Below are positions 1 to 11,540 of a stretch of DNA of 64,000 nucleotides, piece after piece; positions within the stretch are counted from its first letter, which is position 1, and each line of letters begins with the position of its first letter. The stretch is from positions 19,204,501 to 19,268,500 of the forward strand of contig CM057476.1 of the NCBI GenBank assembly GCA_030035585.1, in the 5' to 3' direction. The stretch is from Dugong dugon. Lineage: Eukaryota; Chordata; Mammalia; Sirenia; Dugongidae. Below the pieces are notes generated by a model. That model had not been told where the DNA came from. It saw only the letters and a list, made by a program, of their open reading frames with translations, and made no database searches. The translations under genes were made by a program, and so were the position numbers.

Positions 1-49
1 ACAACCATTAACAGAAACTCAGTAAACACACGGACTTTTGAGTCCGACT

Positions 50-230
50 GGCCTGGGCTTGACTCCCAGCTCTGCTACTCACCAGCTGGGTGCCGTGGGC
101 AATAGTCTTCATTTGTCTGAGCCTTGGTTGCCTCATCTGTAAAATGGGCATAGTAATAACCTCCAAGGTTGTTATGAAGATTAAATTAGATAAAGTTCTT
201 AGCACAATGACTGACACAAACTAGGAGTTA
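50..230 (+). repeat. MIR SINE
   Basis: Shows the MIR core order: a 'ctctgctactcaccagctg' box, a 'ctcatctgtaaaatgggcat' box and the 'gaagattaaattagataaag' box, then a terminal 'agcacaatgactgacac'. It is an ancient mammal-wide tRNA-derived SINE. Confidence 0.85.
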
Positions 231-339
231 AAAAAGTTGGAGCTGCTCTTGGTTTTGTTGCTATTTTTGTTATCTCTGTGTTGCCAGTTATTTTCTTGAC
301 TCAAGCTATCCATCAACCTCCACATCTGCTTTTTTTTTT

Positions 340-790
340 AACTTAAAATTTTTTTAAATAATATTTTATTGAGTTTTTAGTGAAAGTTTACACAGCAAGT
401 TAGGTTCCCATGTGACAATTTCCACACAGATTTTTCAGTGACATTGGTTATGTTTATCACAATCTGTCAACATTCTCTCTCTCTTTTTAACAGTTTCTAT
501 GTGTACAGTTTAGTAACATTGATTACATTCTTTGAGTTGTGCAACCATTCTCACCCTCCTTTTCTGAGTTGTTCCTCCCTCATTAACATAAACTCACTGC
601 CCCTTAAGGTTCCTATCTAATTTTTCATGTTGCTGTTGTCACTTTGATCCCACAGAGAGAGTTCTTAAAAGAGCATAATGCTCAAGGCAGACTTTTTTTT
701 TAGTAGTTAAGCTAAACTATTGTTTGGCTTTAAGAAGACTTCAGGGGACGTTTTTGGTTTAAGGTTTAAAGATTACCTCAGTAGTTGCAG
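340..790 (-). mobile_element. L1-type 3' end (minus strand)
   Basis: The reverse complement of this block matches the 3' portions of the copies at 25,390-26,115 and 29,260-29,920, including the shared 'ccttaaaccaaaaacgtccc'-like, 'gagcataatgctc'-like and 'gtcactgaa..tgtacac'-like segments. It is 5'-truncated. Confidence 0.6.
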
Positions 791-1229
791 GGGTTCCACA
801 TGCCTGTTTTTTAACCCGAAGAGTCCACAAACCCATTTACCATAGCCGTGTGACTCTGGCTAACTCACTCCCCTTCTCTGGGCCTCAGTTTCCCCGTCTG
901 TATAACGATGTCTTGCTCATCTTTAGTTTTACACACTGAAGAAATTAAGCACTGCACTCTACTTGTCCCTGCTTATCCTAGACAGCTTGTTCTGGAAGTT
1001 TCTGCCAGGCATGGCCTCAGCATTGCTGTAGATCCTCCCTTGGCCCTCCTTTTGGGCCTGTGCCACCTGTCCTAACCAGTGGCTTTGACATTAGCCTAAA
1101 CCAGCCTTGTTCTCAGGGATGTTCCACATGATAACTCTGTGCTGGTCGGAAGCCTGTTTCTTTCCATCCCAAAGCTTCTTAAGGGTCTTTCAATTACTCT
1201 CCTTCCCCCTTACACATCTCTATTATATA

Positions 1230-1429
1230 AAACCTGTTGCCGTCAAGTTGATTCCAACTCATAGCAATTCTATAAGACAGAGTAGAACTGCCCCATAGAG
1301 AATTTCCAAGACTGTAATCTTCATGGAAGCAAACCGCCACATCTTTCTCACATGGAGCGGCTGGTGTGTTTGAACCCTCGACCTTTCCGTTAGCAGCCAA
1401 GCCTTTAACCACTGCACCACTGGGCTCCT
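1230..1429 (-). mobile_element. AfroSINE
   Basis: Read on the minus strand it runs from the tRNA-like head (gagcccagtggtgcagtggt) to the tail containing 'gagttggaatcaacttgacg'. Near full length; several mutations. Confidence 0.88.
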
Positions 1430-3194
1430 GTTTGTTATATAAGGTGCTACCTTTTTTCTCAGTCCTCTGCTGGTTTTCTAGGAGGTGTGAGACTGTAGAA
1501 AGTGGTGAGCCCTGGAAAAGCCAAAGGTGGGTTCACATCCCACGCCTTCCTCCAACTGTTGTTATGACTTCAAACGATTTAGCTTGCTCTCTTAGCAACG
1601 CAACCCCCTCATTTGTAAGCTGGGGACAATAATAATCACCACTGTCATTCATGAGCTCCAAGCACTTTACAAGTATTTTCTCTTTAGATCCTCACAAGAC
1701 CTCCATTCATTCATTCATTGAGCCCCCACCACGGACCATGCACTATTCTAAGCCCTGGGGATAGAGGAGTGAAAAAGACAAGCGTCCTTGCACTCCTGGA
1801 GCTGATATTCAGGTGGCGAGACAATGAGGCAAGAAGCTTCGTTAGCCCCTAAAAGTTTATAGAAGAGGAAGTCGAGGTTCATTTAGGATGACCAACTCGT
1901 CTCGGTTTGCCCGGGACTTTCCTGGATTTACCACTGAATGCCTTTTCATCCTGGGAACCCCTCAGCCCCAGGCAAACTAGGGTGGCTGGTCACCCTCGGT
2001 CAAGTTAAGCAACTTTACGAGGTTGCACAGTGGGTGTGTCCAGAGTCAGACTCTCAGCCTGAGCCGATAGTGCCCCTCCCCATGCCGTGCCACCCTGGAT
2101 TCATTACAGGGAATTTGGAAAATCCAGAAAAATCCTTCTACTTCTCTACCTTCTTATCATTAATGTACAAGAGTGGTTGGCTCTCCAGAGATGATACCCT
2201 GATCGCTGCTGAGACAGTCCAATGTGGTGACAGGATCAGAAGGCCCAGATAGGGAGGTGACTGGGCCAAGGTCACACAGCAAGGCAGAAATAAAGCCAAG
2301 CCTGCCTCTGTCGCCGCCTCGCTCTTCCTTGCTACGTCCAATGCCTTTTCCACTGTTATTTTGAAGGTGCTGGGGGGCAAACAGAGGCTACTTGCTATTT
2401 CTTTTGAAGACTTAAAACAAGTGTTTTTTCTTATTTTTTATTGTTGTAGTAGGGGCTACTGACTATTTACTGAGGGCTTATTCTGTGCCAGGCACCTTAC
2501 CAGGAAATTTCACCAAGACTGCCATTTAATCCTTAACAACAACTCCATGCGATCAGGGTGCCACTATTTTACAGACAAGGAGACTGAAGCTTCCAAGGCA
2601 AACATGGAGGAGGAGGGAGGAGAGGGTGCAAGGGTACCCAAGGGATCTGCACCCCAACCAAGTCCAGGCCCGCAGCTGGAAGGCGAATTGCAGAAGACTG
2701 ATGCCTTCCCGTTTGTTGATTCTGTCCCTGACTTGGCTGGAGAAACCCCATCGGTGTCCAGTTCTCATGGACTGGAGCCGTTTCTTCCCCCTTTCCCAAA
2801 CTAGGCCATATTGAGAATGTCCTGCCGTGCAGGGCCACAGGCCTGAGTTGCCAGGAGCTGAGGTCTGTGGGAGGGGAGTTTGAGACAAGAGGAGGGGAAG
2901 CTGAATTTGGTCATCTGGGGCACAAAAAGTCCTCTTGTTCCCCCTCAGCAGGAGCTGGCAAAACATTTCCCTGCTGGGCCAACCCAAGTGGCTTCAAGGG
3001 CGAAAGCTGCTCGGCTGTCTAAACTTCTGAGGGCCAGCGAGCCCAGCACCCCAAGGCAGGCCATAAGGGGGTATGCAGGAAGAGCTGAGGTCTGAGGCCA
3101 GACAATGTGTCTTGATGTGGTGCCTCCACTGGCTGCCCGCCTGGAACATAGTAGGTGTGCAATAAATGGCTGTTGAGTTTATTTGAATGGGAAT

Positions 3195-3400
3195 TAAATT
3201 CCAGCATCACCACTTCCTGACTGTATGATCTCAGGCAAGTCACTTTGCCTCTGAGCCTCAGTTTCCTCATCTGTAAAATGGGGCCAAGAACAATAGCCCC
3301 ACCTCATAGGAATGTTGGGAGGCTTGGATGAAATGAGGCATGTGAAGCACTTAGCACTGGGACGGCACACAGTAGGTGCCTCACAAATGCCTCACTTATG
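3195..3400 (+). repeat. MIR SINE
   Basis: Contains 'ctcagtttcctcatctgtaa' and 'gcacttagcactgggacggc', the canonical MIR 3' boxes. Confidence 0.85.
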
Positions 3401-3594
3401 TGGCACCAGGCACTGGTTAAGCTTTTGACATTTGTCGTCTTGCTAAATCTCCCATCAACCCTCCAAAATATGAACTATTTCTCTCATTTTATAAAAGAAT
3501 TTGAGACTTGTCTTAGTTATCTAGTGCTGCTATAACAGAAATACGACAAATAGATGGTTTTAACAAACAAATTTATTTTCTCACACTTAAAAGA

Positions 3595-3754
3595 AAAAAA
3601 GCCATTACTGTTGAGTTGATTCCAGCTCATAGCAATGCTATAGGACAGAGTAGAACTGCTCTATAGAGTTTCCAAGGAGTGCCTGGTGGATTTGAACTGC
3701 TGACCTTTTGGTTAGCAACTGTAGCTCTTAACCACTATGCCACCAGGGTTTCCT
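3595..3754 (-). mobile_element. Short AfroSINE subtype
   Basis: Carries the head 'accctggtggcatagtggtt' and tail on the minus strand but lacks the middle segment (around 'aaagattacagcc'). This is a shorter subtype also seen at 28,957-29,125, 29,483-29,635, 39,480-39,643, 48,552-48,720 and 58,994-59,140. Confidence 0.85.
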
Positions 3755-4274
3755 TCTCATAGTTTAGGAATCTAGAAGTCCAAACTCAGGGCACCAGCTC
3801 TAGGGGAAGGCTTTTTCTCTCTGTTGGCTCTGGCGGAAGGTGCATGTCTCTTTCCAACTTCGTTCCTCAGTTCCTTGGTGATCTTCATGTGGCATGTATC
3901 TTCTCTTCCATTTGTGCTTCCTTCTCTGTACCTGATCTGCTCTTTTTATATCTCAAAGATGATTGGCTTAAGACACACCCTACGCTGATATGATATCATT
4001 AACAAAGAAAACCCTATTCCCAGATGGGATTATATCTACATGCATGGGGGTTAGGATTTACAAAATGTATTTTGGGAGGACACAATTCAATCCATAACAA
4101 GGCTGATGAAGCATTCTGCACAAGATCAATAGTAGATGGCAGAGCTGAGATTCAAAGCCAGATCCTATTGTCCTAACCACTAGACAACCCAGCCTACAGC
4201 TGGCCAGGAGCTCTGCTAGACCTTCATTCCCAGCCTGGGGAGGGGGTGTCAGGAGAGGCTCCCCAGAGAAAGCT

Positions 4275-4650
4275 GCATCGCTTACCAACTGTGTGACCTT
4301 GGGTAAGTGACTTTGCCTCTCTGTGCCTCCGCTTTTCCATTTGTGAGATGAGAACATGATAATTTTTACCTCCTGGGGTCGTTGTGAGGGTCAAATATAA
4401 AAAGGGCTTAGTGGTGTACAGGGGCCCTGGTGGCACAGTGGTTAAGCACTTATCTGCTAACCAAAAGTTCGGCTGTTCAAACCCACGAACAGCCGCATGG
4501 GAGAAAGATGGCGGCAGTCTGCTTCCATAAAGATTACAGCCTTGGAAAACCTCTGGGGCAGTTCCACTCTAGGGTCACTATGAGTCGAAATTGACTCGAT
4601 GGTGGCGGGTTTAGAGGTGTCCGGCACATTCTAAGTGCTCTACAGAGTGT
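4275..4650 (+). repeat. MIR split by an AfroSINE
   Basis: MIR sequence with 'ctgtgtgaccttgggtaagt' runs to about 4,420 and appears to resume at about 4,614 ('ggcacattctaagtgctcta'). An AfroSINE (4421-4613) lies between. Confidence 0.75.
4421..4613 (+). mobile_element. AfroSINE
   Basis: Head 'ggggccctggtggcacagtg', middle 'cttccataaagattacagcc', tail 'cactatgagtcgaaattgac'. It sits about 90 bases upstream of the DAO exon 2 acceptor. Confidence 0.9.
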
Positions 4651-4714
4651 GGCAATGGTGGTGAGGTGATGGTGATGATGTCGCCTTTATCCTTCCTCCC
4701 TGCAGGCTGGCACG

Positions 4715-4908
4715 ATGCGCGTGGTGGTGATCGGAGCAGGGGTCATGGGGCTGTCCACTGCCCTCTGCATCCATGAGCACTACCACTCCGTCCATCAGCT
4801 GCTGGACATGAAGATCTACGCAGACCGCTTCACCCCACTCACCACCACCGACGTGGCTGCCGGCCTCTGGCAGCCCTACCTCTCTGACCATGGCAACCCA
4901 CAGGAGGC
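4715..4908 (+). CDS. DAO: DAO coding exon 2: start codon and FAD-binding N-terminus
   Basis: Encodes residues 1-64 plus two bases of codon 65. The ATG follows an acceptor ending tgcag at 4705, and nine exonic bases precede it. The protein begins [19 protein letters not shown], a Rossmann beta-alpha-beta unit with GAGVMG at 7-12 that binds the ADP part of FAD. VAAGL at 47-51 and the WQPY stretch with Tyr55 follow. The donor is gtgagt. The ATG gives the same start as other mammalian DAO proteins, so I am confident in it. Confidence 0.96.
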
Positions 4909-5038
4909 GTGAGTGGGGGTCCCAGAGGGTAGCCGGGGGCCTGAGTGGCTGAGTCTGCAGAGGGAGTGCCCCCTCAGAGTTCCATCACCAAGAACAAGCC
5001 CCTTGCAGAGGATCTGACCTGGCGTGACAAAACAAAAA

Positions 5039-5219
5039 TACAGTGAAACCTGTGAGAACCGGAACTTGATGGGACTGCCTTGTTTTTCCAGGTCTTGCAA
5101 GTTCTCCACCTTTGACAGGGTGCAGTCTTACTACTTTTCTATCACTCATTTTAGTGGAAAATATTTGAGTTTTCCTTCTCTGACAGGTTTCCGCCTTAAA
5201 CAAGTTGTGGCTTTCGCCA
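5039..5219 (-). mobile_element. Truncated Tc1/mariner-type miniature transposon
   Basis: Reverse complement aligns along its length to the complete copy at 34,073-34,259 and keeps one terminal inverted repeat (TA-CAGTGAAACC at 5,039). The other end has dissolved into a TATG microsatellite. See the finding on this family. Confidence 0.7.
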
Positions 5220-5327
5220 CATGTGTATATGTATATACGTGTATATGTATATTCGTATATGTATATACATGTATATGTATATTTATACATACGTATACAC
5301 ACATGCATATACATATATACATATATG
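5219..5327. repeat. TATG/TGTA microsatellite in DAO intron 2
   Basis: Alternating pyrimidine-purine tract built of tatg, tgta and tata units. It creates long artefactual open frames on both strands. Confidence 0.95.
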
Positions 5328-5507
5328 AAAGTTGGGAGAGGTGGAAGACTTGTAGGCATTTGGGCCTTTGCAAGAGTGAACATGGCGATTTCTGGGCTTT
5401 GGGCATGTCCTCACCAGCCTGGCCACAGCTGCATGCAAGCTGACCCTCTGAGCTTCCTTGTCCAGCTGGGGGTATTAGGTGACCGAGATTCTGGGTGTCT
5501 CTTCCAG

Positions 5508-5622
5508 GGATTGGAACCAGCAGACCTTTAACTATCTCCTGAGCCATGTCCATTCTCCAAACGCTGAGAAAATGGGCCTGGCCCTAATCTCAGGCTACAA
5601 CCTCTTCCATGAAGCTTTCCCG
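5508..5622 (+). CDS. DAO: DAO coding exon 3
   Basis: 115 bases, residues 65 (completed) to 103, ending in phase 0 before gtgagt. The translation includes [17 protein letters not shown] and [11 protein letters not shown], diagnostic of mammalian DAO. The acceptor cttccag is preceded by only a modest pyrimidine tract. The intron before it (4909-5507) contains a truncated miniature transposon copy and a TATG-type microsatellite. The intron after it is the longest in the gene. Confidence 0.96.
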
Positions 5623-6085
5623 GTGAGTGAGAAGTCCTTGACGGTGGGGGTGAGCCTCAGCCAAAAGGCAGAGCCTTGTCCAAAGACGAGGGTGCAGGGC
5701 CCTGAGTCTGGGGGGATCTTTGAGCCTTGTAGGTGACAGATTCTTGAGTTCAAAATAGGTTAACTTTAAATTCTATTTTCCCTTTAAAAAAATACTTTTG
5801 TTTCAAGCTTTGTTATTATATTGGCAGAGATCAAAAAATCTTCTGATGAACAGGAGGAACTAGCCCTTTACACAGATGTAAAACATGTTCTGCAGCGGTG
5901 GGCATTTAGTGCTTAAGCCACAAGGTTTCCTGTGCTGCTGGAGGTCATAGAGTTTTCATAAAGATGGAATCAAATATCAATACAAAAACTTCTAAAGCAC
6001 TTATTATGTGCCAGGCCCTGTCCTAACTACTTTACGGCTAGTGACTCATTTAAGTTTCACAATAGCCAAGAGTTAAGAGTCCCTG

Positions 6086-6290
6086 AGGAGTCCCTGGGTG
6101 GTGAAAACAGTAAAGCACTCAACTATTAACCAAAAGGATGGAAGCTTGAGTCCACCTAGAGGTGCCTTAGAAGAAAGCCCTGGTAATCTACCTCTGAAAG
6201 ATCACAGCCTTGAAAACCCAATGGAGTACAGTTCTACTCTGCAACACATGGAGTCACCATGAGTTGGAATTGATTTGATGACAGCAGGTT
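6086..6290 (+). mobile_element. AfroSINE, 'gagtccctgggtggt' subtype
   Basis: Head 'gagtccctgggtggtgaaaa', middle 'gtgccttagaagaaagccct', tail 'caccatgagttggaattgat'. Confidence 0.85.
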
Positions 6291-6306
6291 TGGTTTTCGG
6301 TTTTAA

Positions 6307-6447
6307 GAGTGCCTGGGTGGTACAAATGGTTAACGCACTTGGCTGCTAACCAAAAGGTTGGAGGTCCAAGTCCACTCAGAGGTGCTTTAGAAGAAAGGCC
6401 TGGTGAACTACGTCCCTAAGATTATAGCCATTAAAAACCCTGTGAAG
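6307..6447 (+). mobile_element. AfroSINE, 3'-truncated
   Basis: Same subtype as the preceding copy, starting 'agtgcctgggtggtacaaat' and stopping after 'aaaaaccctgtgaagga', where L1-like or retroviral sequence begins. Confidence 0.82.
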
Positions 6448-6690
6448 GACTTCTTGCCAAAATGGTGGCTTAGTCAGATATACCGTGCTGTCCCTCTACA
6501 GCAAAGACCCAAGAAACCAAATGAAACAGATACAGAGGACAGTCCTGGAACCCTGAGCATCAAATGAAAGGATAAAGAACTAGATCGAACACTGATTGAA
6601 AGACAAGACTGAAAATAGGGAACCAGAGATGTCAATCTGTAAACGATGACAACTTCAAAACAAAAAGAGGGAATAAATGGTGTAGTTACA
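6448..6690 (+). mobile_element. Possible L1 5' region fragment
   Basis: Starts 'cttcttgccaaaatggtggc', resembling the 'aagatggcggc'-type 5' ends of L1 elements, and is purine-rich on the plus strand. Assignment is tentative. Confidence 0.35.
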
Positions 6691-9600
6691 GAACTTCCAT
6701 ACAGAGAGAAAGTCAATGTAATATCAAGATAAAACAGACTGTTTTAAACAGATTACATGATGGCCTACACTAAATCAAGTTGAAGTACCAGACCTGCCTT
6801 GGTATGCTGTAGAAGAAGGTATCAAAAGGCTTCGGGAAGTTGGCATGTTAGAAAGAATTTACCAGGTTAAACCTACAGACCCACACATGGAATGCCCAGA
6901 GGATACACCTTTTACCACAACAGTGAGGAACAAATTTGTGAAGGGAGCCCTGCATCCTTGAAGACTGCTGTGATTGCTAGTTTATGTAAGTCAGATTTGA
7001 CAGTGGGAACTGTCCTAACTGAATTAAGACACCTAACAACAATGGGGCTGACTGGACCTCATGGTAGTAGGGGCCAAGTGATGGCACTCAATCGATAAAG
7101 ACAAGGTGGGCATGGTTATCATAATGGAGAGCAGAGTCAAAGCAGTAATCAGAATAGTCTGATTCATATGGACTTATAGCATTGGCTACTTAGTCATGGT
7201 GTTCCTAGGAGTGAAATAGGTAGGAAATCTACTAAATATTTACTTTATCTGTACAAGTGGAAGAATTCTAGGTCAAGTGAACAGCAGTCTAACTCGAATC
7301 ACCAGAATAGTCACGGTCCCTCAGTCAATTCCCAGGCTTGAGTGAGTTTACAGACCCACAACCTTGTGAATGAAGGGGAGGACAGGTCCCCTTGAGGAAG
7401 GATCCCACTACACTGCCAAAAATTTATACTGTTAATCTTTCTTCCAGCCTTCCCCAAAGGGATCTACAGCCTTTTATGAGAGTGACGATTCATTAGGGAA
7501 AAGGAAGTAATCAGACTTTTCAGGGATTACAGGATCCTGGCTCTGAATTGACACTAATTTCAGGAGATCCAAAATGTCACTGTGGCCCACCAGTCAGAGT
7601 GGGGGCATATGGAGTTCAGGTTATTAATGGAGTCTTGGCTTATGTCCGTCTCACAGTAGGTCCAGTGGGTCCCCAAACCCATCCTGTAGTACAGTTCCAG
7701 AATGCATAATTGGAATAGATACACTATGCAACTGGTAGAACCCCCACATTAAATCCCTGACAAATGGGGTAAGGGCTATTATGGTAGCAAAAGCCAAGTG
7801 GAAGTCATTAGAACTGCTCCTACGTAGGAAAATAGTAAACCAAAAACAATACTGCAGTCCTGGAGGGATTGCAGAGATTACTACCACCATTAAGGACTTG
7901 AAGGATGCAGGGGTGTTGATTCCCACCACATCTCCATTCCACTCACTTATTTGGCCTGTGCAAAAAACAGATGGCTCTTGGAGAACAACAGTAGATTATT
8001 GAAAACTTAGCCAGGTGGTGACTTCAATACCAGCGGCTGTTCCAGATGTAGTTTCATTGCTTGAGCAAATTAATACATCTCTTGGTACCTGGTATGCATC
8101 GATCGATCTGGCTAATGTCTTTTTCTCTATACTTGTTTCAGAGACCCACCAGAAGCAGTATGCCTTCAGCTGGCAAGGCCAGCAATACACCTTCAGTGTC
8201 CTACCTCAAGGGTATATCAACTCTCCAGCTCTACGCTATAATTTAGTTTGCAGGGAACTTGATTGCCTTTCCCTTCCACAAGACATCACACTGGTCCATT
8301 ACATTGATGACATTTTGCTGATTGGACCTAGTAAAGAAGTGTCAATGACTCTGGACTTACTGGTAAAACATTTGTGTGCTAGAATATTCAGATGCCTTCC
8401 ACCTCAGTGAAATTTCTAGGGGTTCAGTGGTGTGGGGCATGTTGAGATATTACTTCTAAAGTGAAGAATAAGTTATTGCATCTGCCGCTTCCCACAACTA
8501 AAAAGGAGGCACAATGCCTAGTGGGCGTCTTTGGATTTTGGAGGCAACATATTCCTCATCTGGGTGTGCTGCTCCAGCCTATTTATCAAGCGAGTTAAAA
8601 AGCTGCTAGTTTTGAGTGGGGCCCAGAACAAGAGAAAGCTCTACAATAAGTTCAGGCTGCCATGCAAGTGGCTCTGCCACTTGGGCCACACGATCCAGCT
8701 GATCCAATGGTGCTTGAAGTGTCAGTGGCAGATAGACATGCTGTTTGGAGTCTTTTGCAGGCCCCTGTTGGTGAATCACAGTGCAGAACCTGAGGATTTT
8801 GAAGCAAAGCCCTGCCATCCTCTACAGATAACTACTCTCATTTTGAGAAACATCTTTTGGCTTGTTACTGGGCCTTAGTAGAGACTGAATGCTTAACCAT
8901 GGGCCACAAAGTCACCATGTGGCCTGAGCTGCTCATCATGAACTGGGTGTTCTCTGACCCACAGGGCCATAAAGTTGGACATGCACAGCAGCACTTCATC
9001 ATGAAATGGAAGTGGTATACATGAGATCGGACCCGAGCAGGACCTGAAGGCACAAGTCAGCTGCATGAGGAAGTGGCCCAAATGCCCATGGTCTCCATTC
9101 CTGTCACATAACCTTCCATCTCTCAATCTGCACCTGTGGTCTTATGGGGAGTTCCTTACTATCAGTTGACTGAGGAAGAGAAAACTCATGCCTGGTGTAC
9201 AGATGGTTCTCTGCGATGTGCAGGCACCACTTGAAAGTGGACTGCGACAGCACTACAGCCCCTTTCTGGGACCTCTCTGAAGGATAGTGGTGAAGGGAAA
9301 TCTTCCCAATGGGCAGAACTTTGAGCAGTGCACCTGGGTGTTCACTTTGTTTGGAAGGAGAAATGGTCAGATGTGTGATTGTATACCGATTCATGGGCTA
9401 TGGCCAATGGTTTGGCCGGATGGTCAGGGACTCAGAAGGAACATGATTGGAAAATTTGAAACAAAGAGATATGGGGAAGAGCTATGTATAGACCTTTCTG
9501 AATGGGCCAAAGAAGTGAAGATATTTGTGTCTCATGTGAATGCTCACCAAAGAGTGACCTCAGCAGAGGAGTATTTTAACAATCAAGTAGCTAGGTTGAC

Positions 9601-11540
9601 ACATTCTGTGGAAACTGGTCATCCTCTTTCCACAGCCACTCCTGTCATTGCCCAATGGACTCATGAACAAAGTGGGCACAGTGGCAGGGATGGAGGTTAT
9701 GCATGGATGGGCTCAGCAACATGGGTTCTACTCACCAAGGCTGACTTAGCTACAGCCACTGCTGCATGCCCTGTGTGCCAGCAGCAGAGACCAGCACTGA
9801 GTCCTCAATATGGCACCATTTCTCGAGGTGATCATTCAGCAACCTGGTGGCAGGTTGATTACGTTGAACCACTTCCATCATGGAAAGGGCAGCATTTTGT
9901 TCTTAATGGAATAGAAACTTAGTCTGGATATGGATTTGCCTTCCCTGCATGCAATGCTTCTGCCAAAAATACATGGACTTCCAGAACACCTTATTCACCA
10001 TCATGGTATCCTACATAGCATTGCCTCAGATCAAGGGACTCACTTCATAGCAAATACAGTGTGGCAATGGGCCATGATCATGGAATTCACTGGTCTCACC
10101 ATATTCCCCATCATCCTGAAGCAGCTGGCTTGATAGAACGTTGGAATGACCTTCTAAAGACACAATTACAGCACCAGCTAGGTGGCAATACCTTGCAGGG
10201 CTGGAGCAGTGTTCTCCAGGAGGCTTTCTATGCTTTAAACCAACGTCTGATATATGGTGCCATTTCTCCCATAGCCAGGATTCATGGGTCCAGGAATCAA
10301 GGGGTGGAAATGGAAGTGGTACCACTCACTATTACCCCTAGTGACTCACTCATAAAAATTTTGCTTCCTGTTCCTGTGACCTTATTTTCTGTGGGTCTAG
10401 AGGTCTCAGTTCCAAAGGGAGGAATGCTCCCACCTGGAGTCACATCACTGATTCCACTGAACTGGAAGTTAAGAATGCTCCCTGGCCACTTTGGGCTCCT
10501 TATGCCTCTGGATCAACAGGCAAAGAAAGGAGTTACCATACTGGCTGGTGTGATTGAGCCTAATAAGAGGAAATCAGAGTGATATTACATAATGGAGGTG
10601 AAGACAAGTATGTCTGGAATGCAGGAGATCCCTTGGGTGTCTCTTAGTACTACAATGTCCTGTGATTGAAGTCAATGGAAAACTACAGTAACCCAATTCT
10701 GACGTGACTACTAATGACCCAGACCCTTCGCAAATGAGGGTTTGGGTCGCCCCACCAGGCAAAGAACCATGACCAGCTGACGTGCTTCCTGAGGGCAAAG
10801 GAAATACAGAATGGGTGGTGGGAGATGGTAGTTCTAAATATCAGTTATGACCACACGATCAGTTGCAGAAACAAAGGCTGTAGTTGTTAGGAGTATTTCT
10901 GCCTTATATGTATGCATCAAAGATTTTTGTTTTCGTCACTTCTAAAATATAAGATGTAAACAGGACTAGTGCATACACAGTTGTATGTGTGTTCGTTGTA
11001 TCATGTTAGGTGCAAGTAAGACTTTATAATTGTCTTTATTCAGAGATTATGCGTGGTTTAAGGAGATGTGTTCAGGTGCCAAGTTGACAAGGGGTGGATT
11101 GTGATCATTAAGGTTTTGTATCAACTTGGCTGGGCCCTGATTCTCAGTGGTTTGGCAGTTATGCTGTAGTTTGGCAGTCGTATAATGATGTAATCACGTC
11201 CATGATGAGAACTATATAATGTGATCACCTCCATGATGGGATCTGCTGTGAATATCCAGTTGGTTGAAAGGGATTTTCTTTGAGGTTGTGGCCTGCATCC
11301 ACTATATGTGGATTTTCGGGCAGAACTCATTGGCTTTTGTTCTGCTCTGGATCCTGCATTCAGCTCATCAGCATCTGACCTCCAGTTCCCGGGGCTTGGG
11401 CCAGCAGCCTGCCATCTGATCTGTGGATCTTGAGTTCATCGGCCCCTGCAGCTTTGTGAGTCAGGAGAAGCCTCCAGCCTGACACCTGATGGACATGGGA
11501 CTTTCTAGCCTCTACAACCATGTGAGCCATTTCCTTGAAA
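6690..11540 (+). mobile_element. ERV-L endogenous retrovirus, 5' LTR missing, heavily mutated
   Basis: A gag-like remnant (6,690-7,400) is followed by reverse transcriptase (about 7,780-8,420, with the YIDD catalytic box near 8,300), an RNase H region (about 8,850-9,620), integrase (about 9,640-10,250, with the HPEAAGLIERW box near 10,110) and a dUTPase-like segment (about 10,330-10,800, GHFGLL near 10,480), the gene order of ERV-L. No envelope region is recognisable. The frame is broken repeatedly by stops and shifts (for example at 8,000, 8,408, 9,920 and 10,580), so it cannot make a working polyprotein. A 3' LTR begins at 11,100. It lies in the sense of DAO within intron 3. Confidence 0.88.
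11100..11540 (+). repeat. 3' LTR of the ERV-L element (MLT2-like), truncated
   Basis: Begins TGTGATCATTAAGG just after a purine tract (aaggggtgga at about 11,089-11,098) that would serve as polypurine tract. It contains 'tatcaacttggctgggccct', shared with the solo LTR at 32,331. Its 3' end is missing and L1 sequence follows directly. Confidence 0.75.

Larger units (their letters stand above)
1..4705. other. Upstream / 5' non-coding DAO region, repeat-rich
   Basis: No coding exon recognised. It contains MIR pieces (about 50-230, 840-910, 1,490-1,690, 2,450-2,610, 3,195-3,400, 4,275-4,420), an L1 3' end on the minus strand (340-790) and AfroSINEs. The DAO promoter and non-coding first exon could be here or further upstream; I see no CpG-rich block to mark it. 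Confidence 0.6.

Noticed and set aside
4985..5553. Overlapping 130-140-codon ORFs rich in Tyr, Ile and Cys
   Set aside because: Generated by the TATG microsatellite and the adjacent transposon remnant.
9287..9922. 211-codon plus-strand ORF
   Set aside because: A remnant of the ERV-L pol region, bounded by stops within a decayed provirus; not a host gene.
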